Numbered from the stretch's first letter, positions 15,244 to 24,238 are shown. The stretch is 64,000 bases of DNA from Phormidium tenue FACHB-1050 (GCF_014696925.1 NZ_JACJQY010000028.1:1-64000), one strand, 5' to 3'. Notes: generated by a model from the letters alone, not told the origin. Numbers and translations are program-made.

Positions 15244-17202
15244 ATGTCTGCACAGTTCCAAATCCACAAAGACACCATTGACCAAGTAAGTCAAAGGGCA
15301 GACATCGTAGATATCGTCTCCGAGCGTGTTGTGCTACGCAAAAGTGGGGCGAATTTTCGGGGAGCTTGCCCTTTTCACAATGGCACAAACGCTACAGCGC
15401 TGACGGTGAACCCATCACGGCAGATGTATCACTGCTTTAACTGTGGGGCAGCAGGTGGGGCGGTTAAGTTTTTGATGGAGATCGATAAGCGATCGTTCTC
15501 TGACGTAGTTTTGGATTTAGCGAAACGTTATAACGTTCCTATTCAAACTGTCGAACCCGAAAAAGCAAAGGAAATTCAGCGTCAAATCTCCCATCGCGAT
15601 CGCCTCTATGAAGTGATGGCTTTGACGACAAGTTTTTATCAACATGCGCTCTATGCACCACAGGGAAGGCAGGCTCTTGCCTATCTTGTCGAAAAGAGAC
15701 AAATGAGCAAAGAGACAATCCAGAAATTTCAACTGGGTTATGCGCCTGCGGGTTGGGAAACCTTAATGGGATATCTGGTGCAGCAAAAACAGATTCCTGT
15801 CAGTTTAGTGGAAGAAGCAGGATTAATCGTTCCTCGCAAAACGGGGAATGGATTTTATGATCGCTTTCGCGATCGCTTAATGATTCCCATTCACGATACT
15901 CGTGGGCGCGTGATTGCCTTTGGTGGGCGATCGCTTGGTGATGAAGAACCAAAATATTTAAACTCTCCTGAAACGGAACTCTTTAGTAAGGGTACGGTTC
16001 TGTTTGGGATGGATAAGGCGCGAGATGCTATATCTAAGTCTGATCAGGCGATTGTCGTAGAGGGTTATTTTGATGCGATCGCTTTACATCAAGCGGGAAT
16101 CGAACAGGCGATCGCCACAATGGGAGTAGCGCTTAATGCCGATCAAATGAAGCAGTTATTACGCTATAGCGAATCAAAAAATGTAATTTTAAATTTTGAT
16201 GCGGATAAGGCAGGGATTACGGCGGCAGAAAAAGCGATCGCAGGTTTTAAGGAATTAGTTTTTAATGGCACAGTGCAGTTGCGAGTGTTGACGATGCCCG
16301 ATGGCAAGGATGCCGATGAATATCTCAAACAACATAGTGCTGAAGCTTATCGAGATTTACTGACAAACGCACCATTATTTCTTGATTGGCAGATCGATCA
16401 AATACTTACAGGGCAAGATCTTAATCAAGCTGATCGTTTTCAAAAGAGTAGTCAAGCGATCGCGCAATTACTCAATAATCTACCCGTTGATTCCTTCTTT
16501 CGCACCCATTATATCCATACTTCTGCTCAGAAACTATCTCAAGGTAATTCCTATCTAGCTCTGCGACTAGAGCAAGACCTGCGCCGCCAATTACGGAATA
16601 CGCGCTGGAATAGCAATAAACCTGCTCCTTCGTTGACAACGACCACAAATTCGCTACATATTGCCGAAACTCAACTTTTGCAAATCTATCTGCATTTCCC
16701 CCAACATCGCGCTTATCTATATCAAGAGATAGCCGAAGAAGAGAATATTGAATTTACGCAATCGAATCATCGCTATCTTTGGCAAACAATTCTCAATCTG
16801 CTTCAAGAAAACAAAACTTCTCTCGCTGCTGAAGAGCCCTATCCTGATCATTTAGTGCAGCAACTACAGATTCTCTGTGCTGAGCAAGAAGAAGTTGCCC
16901 AGCAATTGCAGCATCTGCTTTGGCTCGATGAAAATTCGCGTATTGGTTTATTACGTCCACAAATCGTGGTGAGAACTGCGATCGCTAAGATTCAATACAT
17001 CATGTGTGAGAAGCATGAAAAGGACTGGTTAAGCAAATATCAAAGTATTGATGTGATTGCTAATCCCGCCTTTGGCTATGAATGTCAAGCCAAAGTTAAT
17101 GAAGCAAGGCAGCGTAAAGCCGAAATTCGTAAACAGATAGAGGTTAATTATCTTGATCTCTCTGGTACTAGTACGAATGAGAAGAATGTGATTGAGTTTT
17201 GA
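15244..17202 (+). CDS. dnaG: DNA primase
   Basis: Makes RNA primers for chromosomal replication. The 652-residue protein has an N-terminal CHC2 zinc finger (C42, H45, C64, C67). The DnaG catalytic core contains YAPAGWETL, RLMIPIHDTRGRVIAFGGRSL and YLNSPETELFSKG. The TOPRIM motifs VVEGYFDAIALHQAG and LNFDADKAG follow. The C-terminal ~200 residues form the helicase-interaction region. Between H45 and the next zinc strand the usual charged segment (EKTPSF type) is NGTNATALTVN, a mild oddity. It is transcribed alone. Confidence 0.93.
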   Translation: MSAQFQIHKDTIDQVSQRADIVDIVSERVVLRKSGANFRGACPFHNGTNATALTVNPSRQMYHCFNCGAAGGAVKFLMEIDKRSFSDVVLDLAKRYNVPIQTVEPEKAKEIQRQISHRDRLYEVMALTTSFYQHALYAPQGRQALAYLVEKRQMSKETIQKFQLGYAPAGWETLMGYLVQQKQIPVSLVEEAGLIVPRKTGNGFYDRFRDRLMIPIHDTRGRVIAFGGRSLGDEEPKYLNSPETELFSKGTVLFGMDKARDAISKSDQAIVVEGYFDAIALHQAGIEQAIATMGVALNADQMKQLLRYSESKNVILNFDADKAGITAAEKAIAGFKELVFNGTVQLRVLTMPDGKDADEYLKQHSAEAYRDLLTNAPLFLDWQIDQILTGQDLNQADRFQKSSQAIAQLLNNLPVDSFFRTHYIHTSAQKLSQGNSYLALRLEQDLRRQLRNTRWNSNKPAPSLTTTTNSLHIAETQLLQIYLHFPQHRAYLYQEIAEEENIEFTQSNHRYLWQTILNLLQENKTSLAAEEPYPDHLVQQLQILCAEQEEVAQQLQHLLWLDENSRIGLLRPQIVVRTAIAKIQYIMCEKHEKDWLSKYQSIDVIANPAFGYECQAKVNEARQRKAEIRKQIEVNYLDLSGTSTNEKNVIEF

Positions 17203-17209
17203 AATTAAT

Positions 17210-17293
17210 TTAAGTCAAAGTGTCAGGATCAACGCCAAGTTCACGTAACTTCGCTGCTAATATTTCAGCCTTTTCAGCACTCCATAACAGCAA
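17210..17293 (-). pseudogene. Remnant of a Uma2-family C-terminus
   Basis: The minus strand reads WSAEKAEILAAKLRELGVDP and then DTLT and stop. This is the typical coiled-coil end of Uma2 (DUF820) proteins (A-E-x-x-A-x-x-L-x-A-x-L-R-x-L-G-x-x-P). No upstream catalytic domain is present. It is a fossil of a lost Uma2 gene between dnaG and chrA. Confidence 0.6.
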
Positions 17294-17321
17294 CGTTTAG
17301 TATAGCTTTGAAAGCTCTTGA

Positions 17322-18548
17322 TTAAATTGCCTTAAATTTAAGCAGCCAGCCAATCGCACCTCCTGCAATTACTAACCAAGCCGAATTAACTTTAGGGAAT
17401 TTGAGTAAAATCCCTAAACTAGCGATCGCTACCACTATTGTCCAAATATCAATTAAAGTACCGCGACCTAACTCCCAAGCTACAGCCGCCATCAAACCAA
17501 TGGAAGCAGCATTAACTCCATCAAGAAAACCTGCTGTCCAAGGAGATTTGCGTAATTTGGAGACAAAGGGATTAATCAGAGGAACTAAAATAAAAGCTGG
17601 TAAAAAGATGCCAATCGTAGCAGCGATCGCCCCCAAATTTCCTGCCAATAGATAACCGATAAATGTTGCGGTAGTTAGTACGGGACCGGGGGTAAACTGT
17701 CCAATCGCGATCGCATCTAATAACTGTTGCGAAGTCAACCAATGATTGCGATCGACAAATTCCTGCTGAACAAAGGCTAATAGCACATAACCACTACCAT
17801 AGAGAACTGAACCAATTTTTAGAAAGCTTAAAAATACAGCAGTCCAAGGTTTAGGCGCGATTTCGGTAGCAACAGTGCTTAAGGGAAACGGGAAAAAAGA
17901 AAAAGGAAAAAGAATGCTAGGGAGGGATTTAGGATTTTTGAGGAAGTTAAGGTTACGAACTAGGGTTACGGCGATACCTGCACCGATCATCAAAGCAACT
18001 TCGTTGACTCCGAGAAAATATAAAGCCAATACCAAAATTCCTGCGCTCCAAGTTGCGGCATTTTTTAGTCCCGATCGCCCTAATTTCCATAATGCTTGAG
18101 CAATAATCGCGATAATTACGGGCTTAACTCCATACAACAACCATCCAACTGTGGGAATAGTTTGATACTGAACATAAACAATTGCTAATCCCCATACTAA
18201 TAACATTGCAGGAATAATAAAACTCGCTCCTGCGACGATCGCTCCTAATATTCCAGCCTGTTCTAATCCCACATGAATTACCAATTCAGTCGAATTAGGT
18301 CCTGGGATTAAGTTACTAATACTCAATAAATCTAGTAATTTCTCACGACTCAACCATCGACGATTCTGCACCACTTCCAACTCAATTTGAGCAACATGGG
18401 CGGCTGGGCCCCCAAAGGCGATCGCGCCAAGCTTGGCAAAAACTAAAGCTAATTCGGATAATTTGGGCTTTGTGGATAACTGGGCTTTTTGCTCTTGATC
18501 ATCTAACAAAGATTCTGGTTCTAGATCTTTTTTTGTATATTCGGGCAT
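17322..18548 (-). CDS. chrA: Chromate transporter, ChrA family
   Basis: A 408-residue inner-membrane protein with the duplicated CHR domain of long-chain ChrA. Each half carries the family motif: AFGGPAAHVAQIE (about 41-53) with LIPGPNSTELVIHVG, and in the second half LYGSGYVLLAFVQQEFV with FTPGPVLTTATFIGY. About ten hydrophobic segments are visible. The family exports chromate by proton coupling. The real substrate here is untested. A short hydrophobic insert (SLPSILFPFSFFPFPLS) separates the halves. It stands alone. Confidence 0.87.
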   Translation of the reverse strand: MPEYTKKDLEPESLLDDQEQKAQLSTKPKLSELALVFAKLGAIAFGGPAAHVAQIELEVVQNRRWLSREKLLDLLSISNLIPGPNSTELVIHVGLEQAGILGAIVAGASFIIPAMLLVWGLAIVYVQYQTIPTVGWLLYGVKPVIIAIIAQALWKLGRSGLKNAATWSAGILVLALYFLGVNEVALMIGAGIAVTLVRNLNFLKNPKSLPSILFPFSFFPFPLSTVATEIAPKPWTAVFLSFLKIGSVLYGSGYVLLAFVQQEFVDRNHWLTSQQLLDAIAIGQFTPGPVLTTATFIGYLLAGNLGAIAATIGIFLPAFILVPLINPFVSKLRKSPWTAGFLDGVNAASIGLMAAVAWELGRGTLIDIWTIVVAIASLGILLKFPKVNSAWLVIAGGAIGWLLKFKAI

Positions 18549-18713
18549 ATTTTTTTTAAATTAGGTGCGACATACTTTATTAGATCAATTAGCAATAGAG
18601 TCTTTTTAGCTCAAAAAATTCATCTAATTGTTAACTCTGATGAGCATACACAAAGCCTTATACTTTTGGCAGGTATCCCAGAATACTAAAAAGCTTTTGC
18701 CTAACTTACAGAT

Positions 18714-19289
18714 ATGGTAGATCCGCTCAAATCACAGCAAATACAACAGTTACAGACTTCAGAAAATTCTGATCTGGAGTTATGTGGTCAATCAGAACCG
18801 ATGTTTTATTATTTCGCTTACGGTTCCTGTATGTGTCCTGTGGATTTGAAGCGATCGCTTGGGGAGACAGCCCATCATTATGTTGTAGGTGTGGCGCGTT
18901 TGAGTGGATATAAGCTTGGTTTTTATTATCGATCGCCCCATCGTGATTGTGGCTGCTTAGATATTGTCAAAGATGCAAATTCTTATGTAGAAGGCGTTTT
19001 GTATTGTTTACCGATGCGTCTAAGCGAGCAGCTTGATATTCGTGAAGATGTATCAAGGGGTGGCTATCAGCATGAACTGATTACAGTTACTGTTGGTCAA
19101 ACTGTTTACACCAATGTCAGAACCTATAGCGTAGTCAATAAGCTATCTCGTGAACTTGCTCCCAATGATTGGTATTCCAATGTTGTTTTGCGAGGTGCTT
19201 CTACCTGTGGATTAACCGAAAAATATTTTTGGCAATTGTTTTATCATATTTACCAATTGCAGTCCTATCACAAACGCCAATACAGTTAA
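18714..19289 (+). CDS. Gamma-glutamylcyclotransferase-fold protein
   Basis: A 191-residue protein. The first ~30 residues are low-complexity, followed by a GGCT/AIG2-like domain starting at FYYFAYGSCM, where the family usually has YFAYGSNM. The interior keeps YVEGVLYCL and LSEQLDIREDVSRGGYQ, with a candidate catalytic glutamate in the latter. Such enzymes cyclise gamma-glutamyl dipeptides or gamma-glutamylamines to 5-oxoproline. The substrate cannot be assigned. The stop codon lies inside a long palindrome (19286-19323). Confidence 0.78.
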   Translation: MVDPLKSQQIQQLQTSENSDLELCGQSEPMFYYFAYGSCMCPVDLKRSLGETAHHYVVGVARLSGYKLGFYYRSPHRDCGCLDIVKDANSYVEGVLYCLPMRLSEQLDIREDVSRGGYQHELITVTVGQTVYTNVRTYSVVNKLSRELAPNDWYSNVVLRGASTCGLTEKYFWQLFYHIYQLQSYHKRQYS

Positions 19290-19323
19290 CTATTGGTGGG
19301 CGCTTCGCGCCTACCAATAGTTA
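19286..19323. repeat. Stop-codon palindrome
   Basis: Arms TTAACTATTGGTGGGCGC and GCGCCTACCAATAGTTAA flank a TTC loop, with one mispair. The GGCT-protein stop TAA (19287-19289) is inside the left arm. Confidence 0.75.
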
Positions 19324-19379
19324 ATACCTATTCCCGAAAGTATGGCAACACTTTTGGGATTTGTCTCATGTGAAATCGC

Positions 19380-20078
19380 CTAAATCACCTCATCCCGCAC
19401 TACATTTTCTCTTACCCATTTACGAAATTCCCTTAAGGTTCCACTTTCTCCTAAAGTTAGACGCTTCTGCACATATTCCACAATTATCGCGGCTGGCAAA
19501 TCAGGAAAAGATAAACTCTTTGCTATTGGCTGATACGCTCCATTTTCTAAGGCAAGAAATTCTAAGCTATAGCCATCATAGCGCCAGACTTCAGGCACAG
19601 CTAGCAAAGCATAAATTGGTAAACGGCGATCGCTTGGATTGGTAATATCCACTTCTAAAACTAAGTCGGGTGCTGGATCTTGTCCTACGATAATTACTTC
19701 TTTACCACGAATTATTGGCTCATTTTGGATGTAGTAACAAGAATCTGGCTCTGCTCCTAGCTTGAGATCGGGGATCTTCATCAGCAAAGAGCCAAGCTTT
19801 CGCAAATCAATTGCTAATTCATCAGAAAATGCTCGAATTAAATCATCAATAAACCGATTACTACCTTCATGGAGCGAGAGGGGTGACATAATTTCTAAAG
19901 TACCGTTGATGAAATGAAATAAGGTTTTACGGCGATCGCCAATATCAGCAAGTAATCGCTCAAATGTATCCCAGCTAATGTTATTCAAGATCACGCGATT
20001 TTCGGCAAGTGGTCTAACTTGCTCAGCGATCGCAGTGGAAGTTAAGTTAGTAGGTTTACTGAGTGGTGTGGCAATCAT
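19380..20078 (-). CDS. Uma2-family (DUF820) putative endonuclease
   Basis: A 232-residue member of the PD-(D/E)xK-fold Uma2 family, which is greatly expanded in cyanobacteria. Visible motifs are WDTFERLLADIGD, FINGTLEIMSPLS, LKLGAEPDSCYYIQN (an acidic active-site strand) and DPAPDLVLEVDITN, where E-V-D is the catalytic core, followed by LPIYALLAVPEVWRYDG. The biological role is unknown, and a DNA-related or mobile-element role is often proposed. It is convergent with the GGCT gene. A second Uma2 gene is at 62955 and a remnant at 17210. Confidence 0.85.
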   Translation of the reverse strand: MIATPLSKPTNLTSTAIAEQVRPLAENRVILNNISWDTFERLLADIGDRRKTLFHFINGTLEIMSPLSLHEGSNRFIDDLIRAFSDELAIDLRKLGSLLMKIPDLKLGAEPDSCYYIQNEPIIRGKEVIIVGQDPAPDLVLEVDITNPSDRRLPIYALLAVPEVWRYDGYSLEFLALENGAYQPIAKSLSFPDLPAAIIVEYVQKRLTLGESGTLREFRKWVRENVVRDEVI

Positions 20079-20246
20079 CGTAGTTTCCTATGTTTTTCAA
20101 ATTCTTGTTTTTTTGCTCTTAGATTAAAGAACGTAGGCGATCGCCTTTTTCCTATTGTTTCCTCTCCCCAAGTTAATTATAGGTAGTTTTAGAAAACAAA
20201 TGCTAGTATAAATATTACCTAAAATTATGCCTTAACATTTGTCCAT

Positions 20247-23000
20247 ATGCCTTTAAGTTGGAATGAGATTAAGCAAAGGGCGATCGCCTTTTCTAAGGAA
20301 TGGGAAAATGAGACTTCAGAGAAGTCAGAATCTCAATCTTTCTGGAACGAATTTTTTAATGTGTTTGGCATTTCACGGCGGCGGGTGGGGAGTTTTGAGT
20401 TGCCTATTAAAAAAGCGGATAACAAACAAGGCTTTATTGATTTGTTGTGGAAGGGGACGATTTTGGTGGAGCATAAGTCTAGGGGCAAGGACTTAGATAA
20501 GGCGACACAACAGGCTAAGGATTATTTTCCCAATTTAAAGGAGCATGAGTTACCCAAGTATATTTTGGTGTCGGATTTTCACAAATTCAGGCTCTATGAT
20601 TTAGATACAGATGTTAATGCAGAGTTTGAGCTAAAGGATTTTGTCAACCATGTGCATCTATTCGGCTTTATGGCGGGATATGAGAAACGGGTTTATAAGG
20701 ATGAAGATCCTGTCAATATTGCGGCGGCGGAGTTGATGGGAAAACTACATGATCGCCTTAAGGAGATTGGCTATACGGGGCATGACTTAGAGGTGTATCT
20801 AGTCAGGCTGTTGTTTTGTATGTTTGCCGATGATACGGGGATTTTTAACAAGGGGATTTTTTGGGAATATATCGATCTGCATACTAAGGAAGATGGTAGC
20901 GATTTGGCGATGCACATTGCTTCGATTTTTCATATTTTGAATACACCCAATGAACGCCGCTTAAAAAATTTAGATGAGAATTTGGCGCAGTTTCCCTATG
21001 TGAATGGGAAGTTATTTGAGGAGACTGTGCAACCTGCGGCGTTTGATAAGCAGATGCGCGAGATGTTGCTAGAGGCTTGCGCGTTTGATTGGGGTAAGAT
21101 TTCGCCTGCAATTTTTGGGTCGATGTTTCAGGCGGTGATGAATCAGACGGAACGGCGTAATTTGGGGGCGCATTACACTTCTGAGAAGAATATCCAAAAG
21201 TTGATTAAGCCGCTTTTTTTGGATGATCTTTATACTGAATTTGAGAAAGTAAAGGGTAATCGCAACAGGTTAAACGAGTTACATCAGAAGATTGCGAATC
21301 TGCATTTTCTCGATCCTGCTTGTGGTTGCGGTAATTTCTTGATTATCACTTATCGGGAGTTGCGCGATTTAGAGATTTTGATTTTATTGGAGTTGAATAA
21401 GGGTGGGCAGTTGGTGACGGATGTTAGCTCAATTATTCAAGTGGATGTGGATCAGTTTGCGGGGATTGAATATGATGAGTTTGCGGTGCGGGTTGCTGAG
21501 GTGGCGATGTGGTTGATCGATCATCAGATGAATATCAAGGTTAGTAATGAGTTTGGACAGTATTTTGTGCGTTTGCCTTTGAAGAAGGCGGCGAAGATTG
21601 TGCATGGTAATTCGTTGCGGATTGATTGGGAGTCGGTTGTTGCAAAGGAGAAGTTAAATTTCATTTTAGGTAATCCTCCATTTGTTGGGAAAGCTTTTCA
21701 AGATACTCAACAAAAGGCAGATATGCAAGAAATATTTGCAGGTGTGAAAGGTGCAGGGGTTTTAGATTATGTTGCAGCTTGGTATGTCAAGGCGGCTCAT
21801 TTTATCCAAGAAACAAATATTCATATCGCTTTTGTTAGTACAAGTTCTATTTCGCAAGGTGAGCAAGTCGGAATTCTTTGGCAAGAACTTTATAGCAAAT
21901 ATAAAATCAAGATTCATTTTGCTCATCGGACTTTTAGTTGGAGTAATGAAGCTAAAGCCAATGCTGCTGTGCATTGTGTGATTATTGGCTTTGGGTTGTA
22001 TGATGTTGAAAATAAAAGGATTTTCGATTACATAGACATTAAAAGTGAACCGTCAGAGAAGAAAGTTAAGAATATAAATCCCTATTTAGTGGAAGGTAGC
22101 GATCTAGTAATTTTAAGCCGTAAAACTCCTATTTCTAATGTCCCAAATATTAATTTTGGTAGTATGCCAAATGATGGCGGACATTTGATTTTGACTGAAT
22201 CTGAAAAAGATGAGTTTTTAAAAAATGAACCAGAAGCCGAAAAATGGATAAGACCTTACACAGGTGGGCATGAGTTTATTAATGGATATTCACGTTATTG
22301 TTTTTGGCTTATTGATATCCAGCCTCAAGACCTCAAACGATTTAAGGGTATTGCTCAAAGAGTTGAAGAAGTTAAAAAAACTCGTAGTCAAAGCAATAGA
22401 GACGCAACTCGAAAACTGGCAGATTTCCCAACGCTTTTTGGAGAAAATAGGCAACCTCAGAAAGATTATCTTGCAATTCCAGAAGTTTCTTCTGAGAGAA
22501 GAAAATATATCCCAATCGGCTTTTTGAAGTCTCATATTATCGCCAGTAACAAACTTCAGCTTATACCTGATGCAACGCCTTATATTTTTGGTGTTCTCAC
22601 ATCTGAAATGCACATGACTTGGATGAAGTATGTCTGTGGAAGATTAGAAAGTCGTTTTGATTATTCAAGTACAATCGTTTACAACAACTATCCATTTCCT
22701 GAAAACGCAAACGACAAACAAAGGCAAAAAGTGGAAACTGCCGCGCAAGCAGTATTAGACACAAGGGCAAAATATCCCGATAGCAGCCTCGCCGATCTCT
22801 ACGATCCTCTCACCATGCCGCCCGACTTGGTAAAAGCACATCAAACCCTAGACAAAGCCGTAGACCTTTGCTATCGTCCCCAACCCTTCGTTAGCGAACT
22901 AAACCGCATTGAGTATTTATTTAGCCTCTATGAAGCCCTAAGTGCGCCACTGCTCAAAGTCGAAAAGAAAAAACGGGTTAAGAAAAACCCTGAAACGTAG
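20247..23000 (+). CDS. MmeI-type IIL restriction-methylation enzyme
   Basis: A 917-residue single-chain restriction endonuclease and adenine methyltransferase, about the length of MmeI. The N-terminal nuclease core is GFIDLLWKG with D65, then E75-H-K77 (ILVEHKSRGKDLD), the D-x9-E-x-K pattern of the MmeI family. A helical linker follows, then methylase motif X/I around GAHYTSEKNI (307-316) and LDPACGCGNFL (355-365), and motif IV NPPFVG (476-481). The C-terminal target-recognition region includes RLESRFDYSSTIVYNNYPFP. Such enzymes cut at a fixed distance from the site and protect by hemi-methylation, so no separate methylase is needed. It is transcribed alone. Its stop overlaps a 28-bp palindrome. 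Confidence 0.9.
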   Translation: MPLSWNEIKQRAIAFSKEWENETSEKSESQSFWNEFFNVFGISRRRVGSFELPIKKADNKQGFIDLLWKGTILVEHKSRGKDLDKATQQAKDYFPNLKEHELPKYILVSDFHKFRLYDLDTDVNAEFELKDFVNHVHLFGFMAGYEKRVYKDEDPVNIAAAELMGKLHDRLKEIGYTGHDLEVYLVRLLFCMFADDTGIFNKGIFWEYIDLHTKEDGSDLAMHIASIFHILNTPNERRLKNLDENLAQFPYVNGKLFEETVQPAAFDKQMREMLLEACAFDWGKISPAIFGSMFQAVMNQTERRNLGAHYTSEKNIQKLIKPLFLDDLYTEFEKVKGNRNRLNELHQKIANLHFLDPACGCGNFLIITYRELRDLEILILLELNKGGQLVTDVSSIIQVDVDQFAGIEYDEFAVRVAEVAMWLIDHQMNIKVSNEFGQYFVRLPLKKAAKIVHGNSLRIDWESVVAKEKLNFILGNPPFVGKAFQDTQQKADMQEIFAGVKGAGVLDYVAAWYVKAAHFIQETNIHIAFVSTSSISQGEQVGILWQELYSKYKIKIHFAHRTFSWSNEAKANAAVHCVIIGFGLYDVENKRIFDYIDIKSEPSEKKVKNINPYLVEGSDLVILSRKTPISNVPNINFGSMPNDGGHLILTESEKDEFLKNEPEAEKWIRPYTGGHEFINGYSRYCFWLIDIQPQDLKRFKGIAQRVEEVKKTRSQSNRDATRKLADFPTLFGENRQPQKDYLAIPEVSSERRKYIPIGFLKSHIIASNKLQLIPDATPYIFGVLTSEMHMTWMKYVCGRLESRFDYSSTIVYNNYPFPENANDKQRQKVETAAQAVLDTRAKYPDSSLADLYDPLTMPPDLVKAHQTLDKAVDLCYRPQPFVSELNRIEYLFSLYEALSAPLLKVEKKKRVKKNPET

Positions 23001-23024
23001 GGGCAATTCATGAATTGCCCCTAC
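22997..23024. repeat. Perfect 28-bp palindrome at MmeI-like stop
   Basis: GTAGGGGCAATTCA followed directly by its complement, with no loop bases. The stop TAG (22998-23000) is in the left arm. It may act as a terminator or be a short repeat. Confidence 0.7.
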
Positions 23025-23040
23025 ACTTTTAATTGTTTGA

Positions 23041-23074
23041 TGTGGCGAACGCTAATTTATATCACTACTTTCAA
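23041..23074 (+). repeat. Direct repeat A around toxin-antitoxin genes
   Basis: TGTGGCGAACGCTAATTTATATCACTACTTTCAA-type sequence. It is nearly identical to part of repeat B (23377-23460) and related to repeat C (24086-24170). It lies upstream of the DUF2281 antitoxin. Confidence 0.65.
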
Positions 23075-23108
23075 TAATTTATTTATCAAACAACCGAAAA
23101 ATAAAATT

Positions 23109-23348
23109 ATGCAAACATTACCTAAAATCGAAGAAACCTTAATCGCAGTCATCAAAACCTTACCTGTTGAGAAACAGCAAGCATTATTAGAATTTGCCGA
23201 ATTTTTGCAAGCCAAAACAATCTCTAAAGCCCCCAGCAAAAACATCAAAGGCTTATGGGCAAATGCAGATATTAATCTCACTGAAGAAGATCTCGCTCCA
23301 ACTAGAAAAGAAATGTGGGCAAACTTCCCCAAGGATATTGAGATCTAA
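23109..23348 (+). CDS. DUF2281-type orphan antitoxin
   Basis: A 79-residue protein starting at MQTLPKIEE. It has a helical N-terminus (LPVEKQQALLEFAEFLQAK) and a C-terminal toxin-binding tail (IKGLWANADINLTEEDLAPTRKEMW). This pattern is typical of DUF2281 antitoxins, usually paired with a VapC-like PIN toxin. No toxin gene follows, so it is probably an orphan that neutralises a toxin elsewhere or a leftover of a decayed pair. The ATG at 23109 is chosen because conserved sequence starts there. Confidence 0.75.
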   Translation: MQTLPKIEETLIAVIKTLPVEKQQALLEFAEFLQAKTISKAPSKNIKGLWANADINLTEEDLAPTRKEMWANFPKDIEI

Positions 23349-23376
23349 AACTTATAGAATATTCAGACAATTTGGT

Positions 23377-23460
23377 AGCTTTAAATGTAGAGGTAGTTAA
23401 ACAATCGTCTGTTGTGGCGATCGCTAATTTATATCACTACTTTCAAGAAGCATAATGAGG
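23377..23460 (+). repeat. Direct repeat B, left flank of YoeB/YefM
   Basis: This ~84-bp stretch starts AGCTTTAAA, contains GTAGTTAA and GGCGATCGCTAAT, and ends CAAGAAGCATAAT. About three quarters of its bases match repeat C at 24086-24170 by eye. The two copies flank the YoeB/YefM pair. Confidence 0.65.
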
Positions 23461-23474
23461 CGGACTTTTCTAAT

Positions 23475-23756
23475 TCAATAGTGATATCTACATTGCAAAA
23501 ATTTAATGTAATTTTGCTCAACTAGATAAACCAAGCGATGCTCTTGAGTAATACGACGTGACCAAATACCAGAACCAAGATATTTTAAAGGTTCAGGCTT
23601 CCCAATTCCGTTAAAAGGATCGCGCATGACCGCATCGACTAAATCCATTACCCTCAAAGCAACCTTACGATCAACAGAAATCCAATGGGTTAAATCTGTA
23701 CGAAAATCTTGATCGAAAATAGATTCTCTATTCAATGGAGAATTACTCTTTGACAA
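23475..23756 (-). CDS. yoeB: YoeB-family mRNA interferase toxin
   Basis: A 93-residue RelE-fold toxin of the Txe/YoeB family that cleaves mRNA at the ribosome. Family motifs are FDQDFRTDLTHW, PFNGIGKPEPLK, SRRITQEHRLVYLV and the C-terminal CRYHY. The catalytic glutamate, arginine and histidine positions of YoeB all appear to be kept. It overlaps the antitoxin gene by 14 bp, the usual antitoxin-first arrangement with translational coupling. The first ~13 residues are an extension before the conserved region, so the true start may be slightly downstream. Confidence 0.9.
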   Translation of the reverse strand: MSKSNSPLNRESIFDQDFRTDLTHWISVDRKVALRVMDLVDAVMRDPFNGIGKPEPLKYLGSGIWSRRITQEHRLVYLVEQNYIKFLQCRYHY

Positions 23757-24027
23757 GCCCTAACTCCTTTCGCAAATCATCAGGTGTTTGAGAATCTTCT
23801 ACATTCGCTCTAGCGCGACTAATAGCATTTAACAAACGTTCTGCATTCTTAGGTGATCGCAAAAGATGCATAGTTTCTAACAAGCTTTGTAACTCATCAG
23901 CAGCAATCAGAGCAACATTTTCACCATTTTGACTTTTGATGTAAATAATTTCACGATCATTAACAACGCGATCGAGCAATACATTCAAATTTGGTGTTGT
24001 CAGTGCATAGCTAGTTTCAACAATCAT
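23743..24027 (-). CDS. yefM: YefM/Phd-family antitoxin
   Basis: A 94-residue antitoxin. The N-terminal DNA-binding Phd/YefM fold is seen in TTPNLNVLLDRVVNDREIIYIKS and ENVALIAADELQSLLE, and the C-terminal half wraps and blocks YoeB. It normally represses its own operon with the toxin as co-repressor. It is first in the two-gene operon and overlaps yoeB. Confidence 0.9.
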   Translation of the reverse strand: MIVETSYALTTPNLNVLLDRVVNDREIIYIKSQNGENVALIAADELQSLLETMHLLRSPKNAERLLNAISRARANVEDSQTPDDLRKELGLVKE

Positions 24028-24085
24028 AATGACTTCCTGAAATCTTACTAAGATTATAGTCGGTTCTCTAAAAACTATGGCATAA

Positions 24086-24170
24086 AGCTTTAAAAGCAGA
24101 TGTAGTTAAGCTATTGTCTGATATGGCGATCGCTAATCTTTCCCATTACTAGCAAGAAGCATAATAAGCG
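24086..24170 (+). repeat. Direct repeat C, right flank of YoeB/YefM
   Basis: Starts AGCTTTAAAAG and ends CAAGAAGCATAATAAG, matching repeat B across its whole length with substitutions. It lies in the promoter-proximal region of the YefM/YoeB operon. Confidence 0.65.
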
Positions 24171-24190
24171 CGATCGCAAGTTCATATCTA

Positions 24191-24235
24191 AAACAAAAGA
24201 GGCAACTTTACTAAGTAAAGTTGCCTCTTTTGTTT
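24191..24235 (-). terminator. Terminator of the rplC-infA operon
   Basis: A stem of about 21 bp (arm AAACAAAAGAGGCAACTTTAC) with a short loop lies 3 bp beyond the infA stop. On the minus strand it is followed by TTTTAGA, a modest U-run. It is a good rho-independent terminator candidate. Confidence 0.75.
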
Positions 24236-24238
24236 GTT

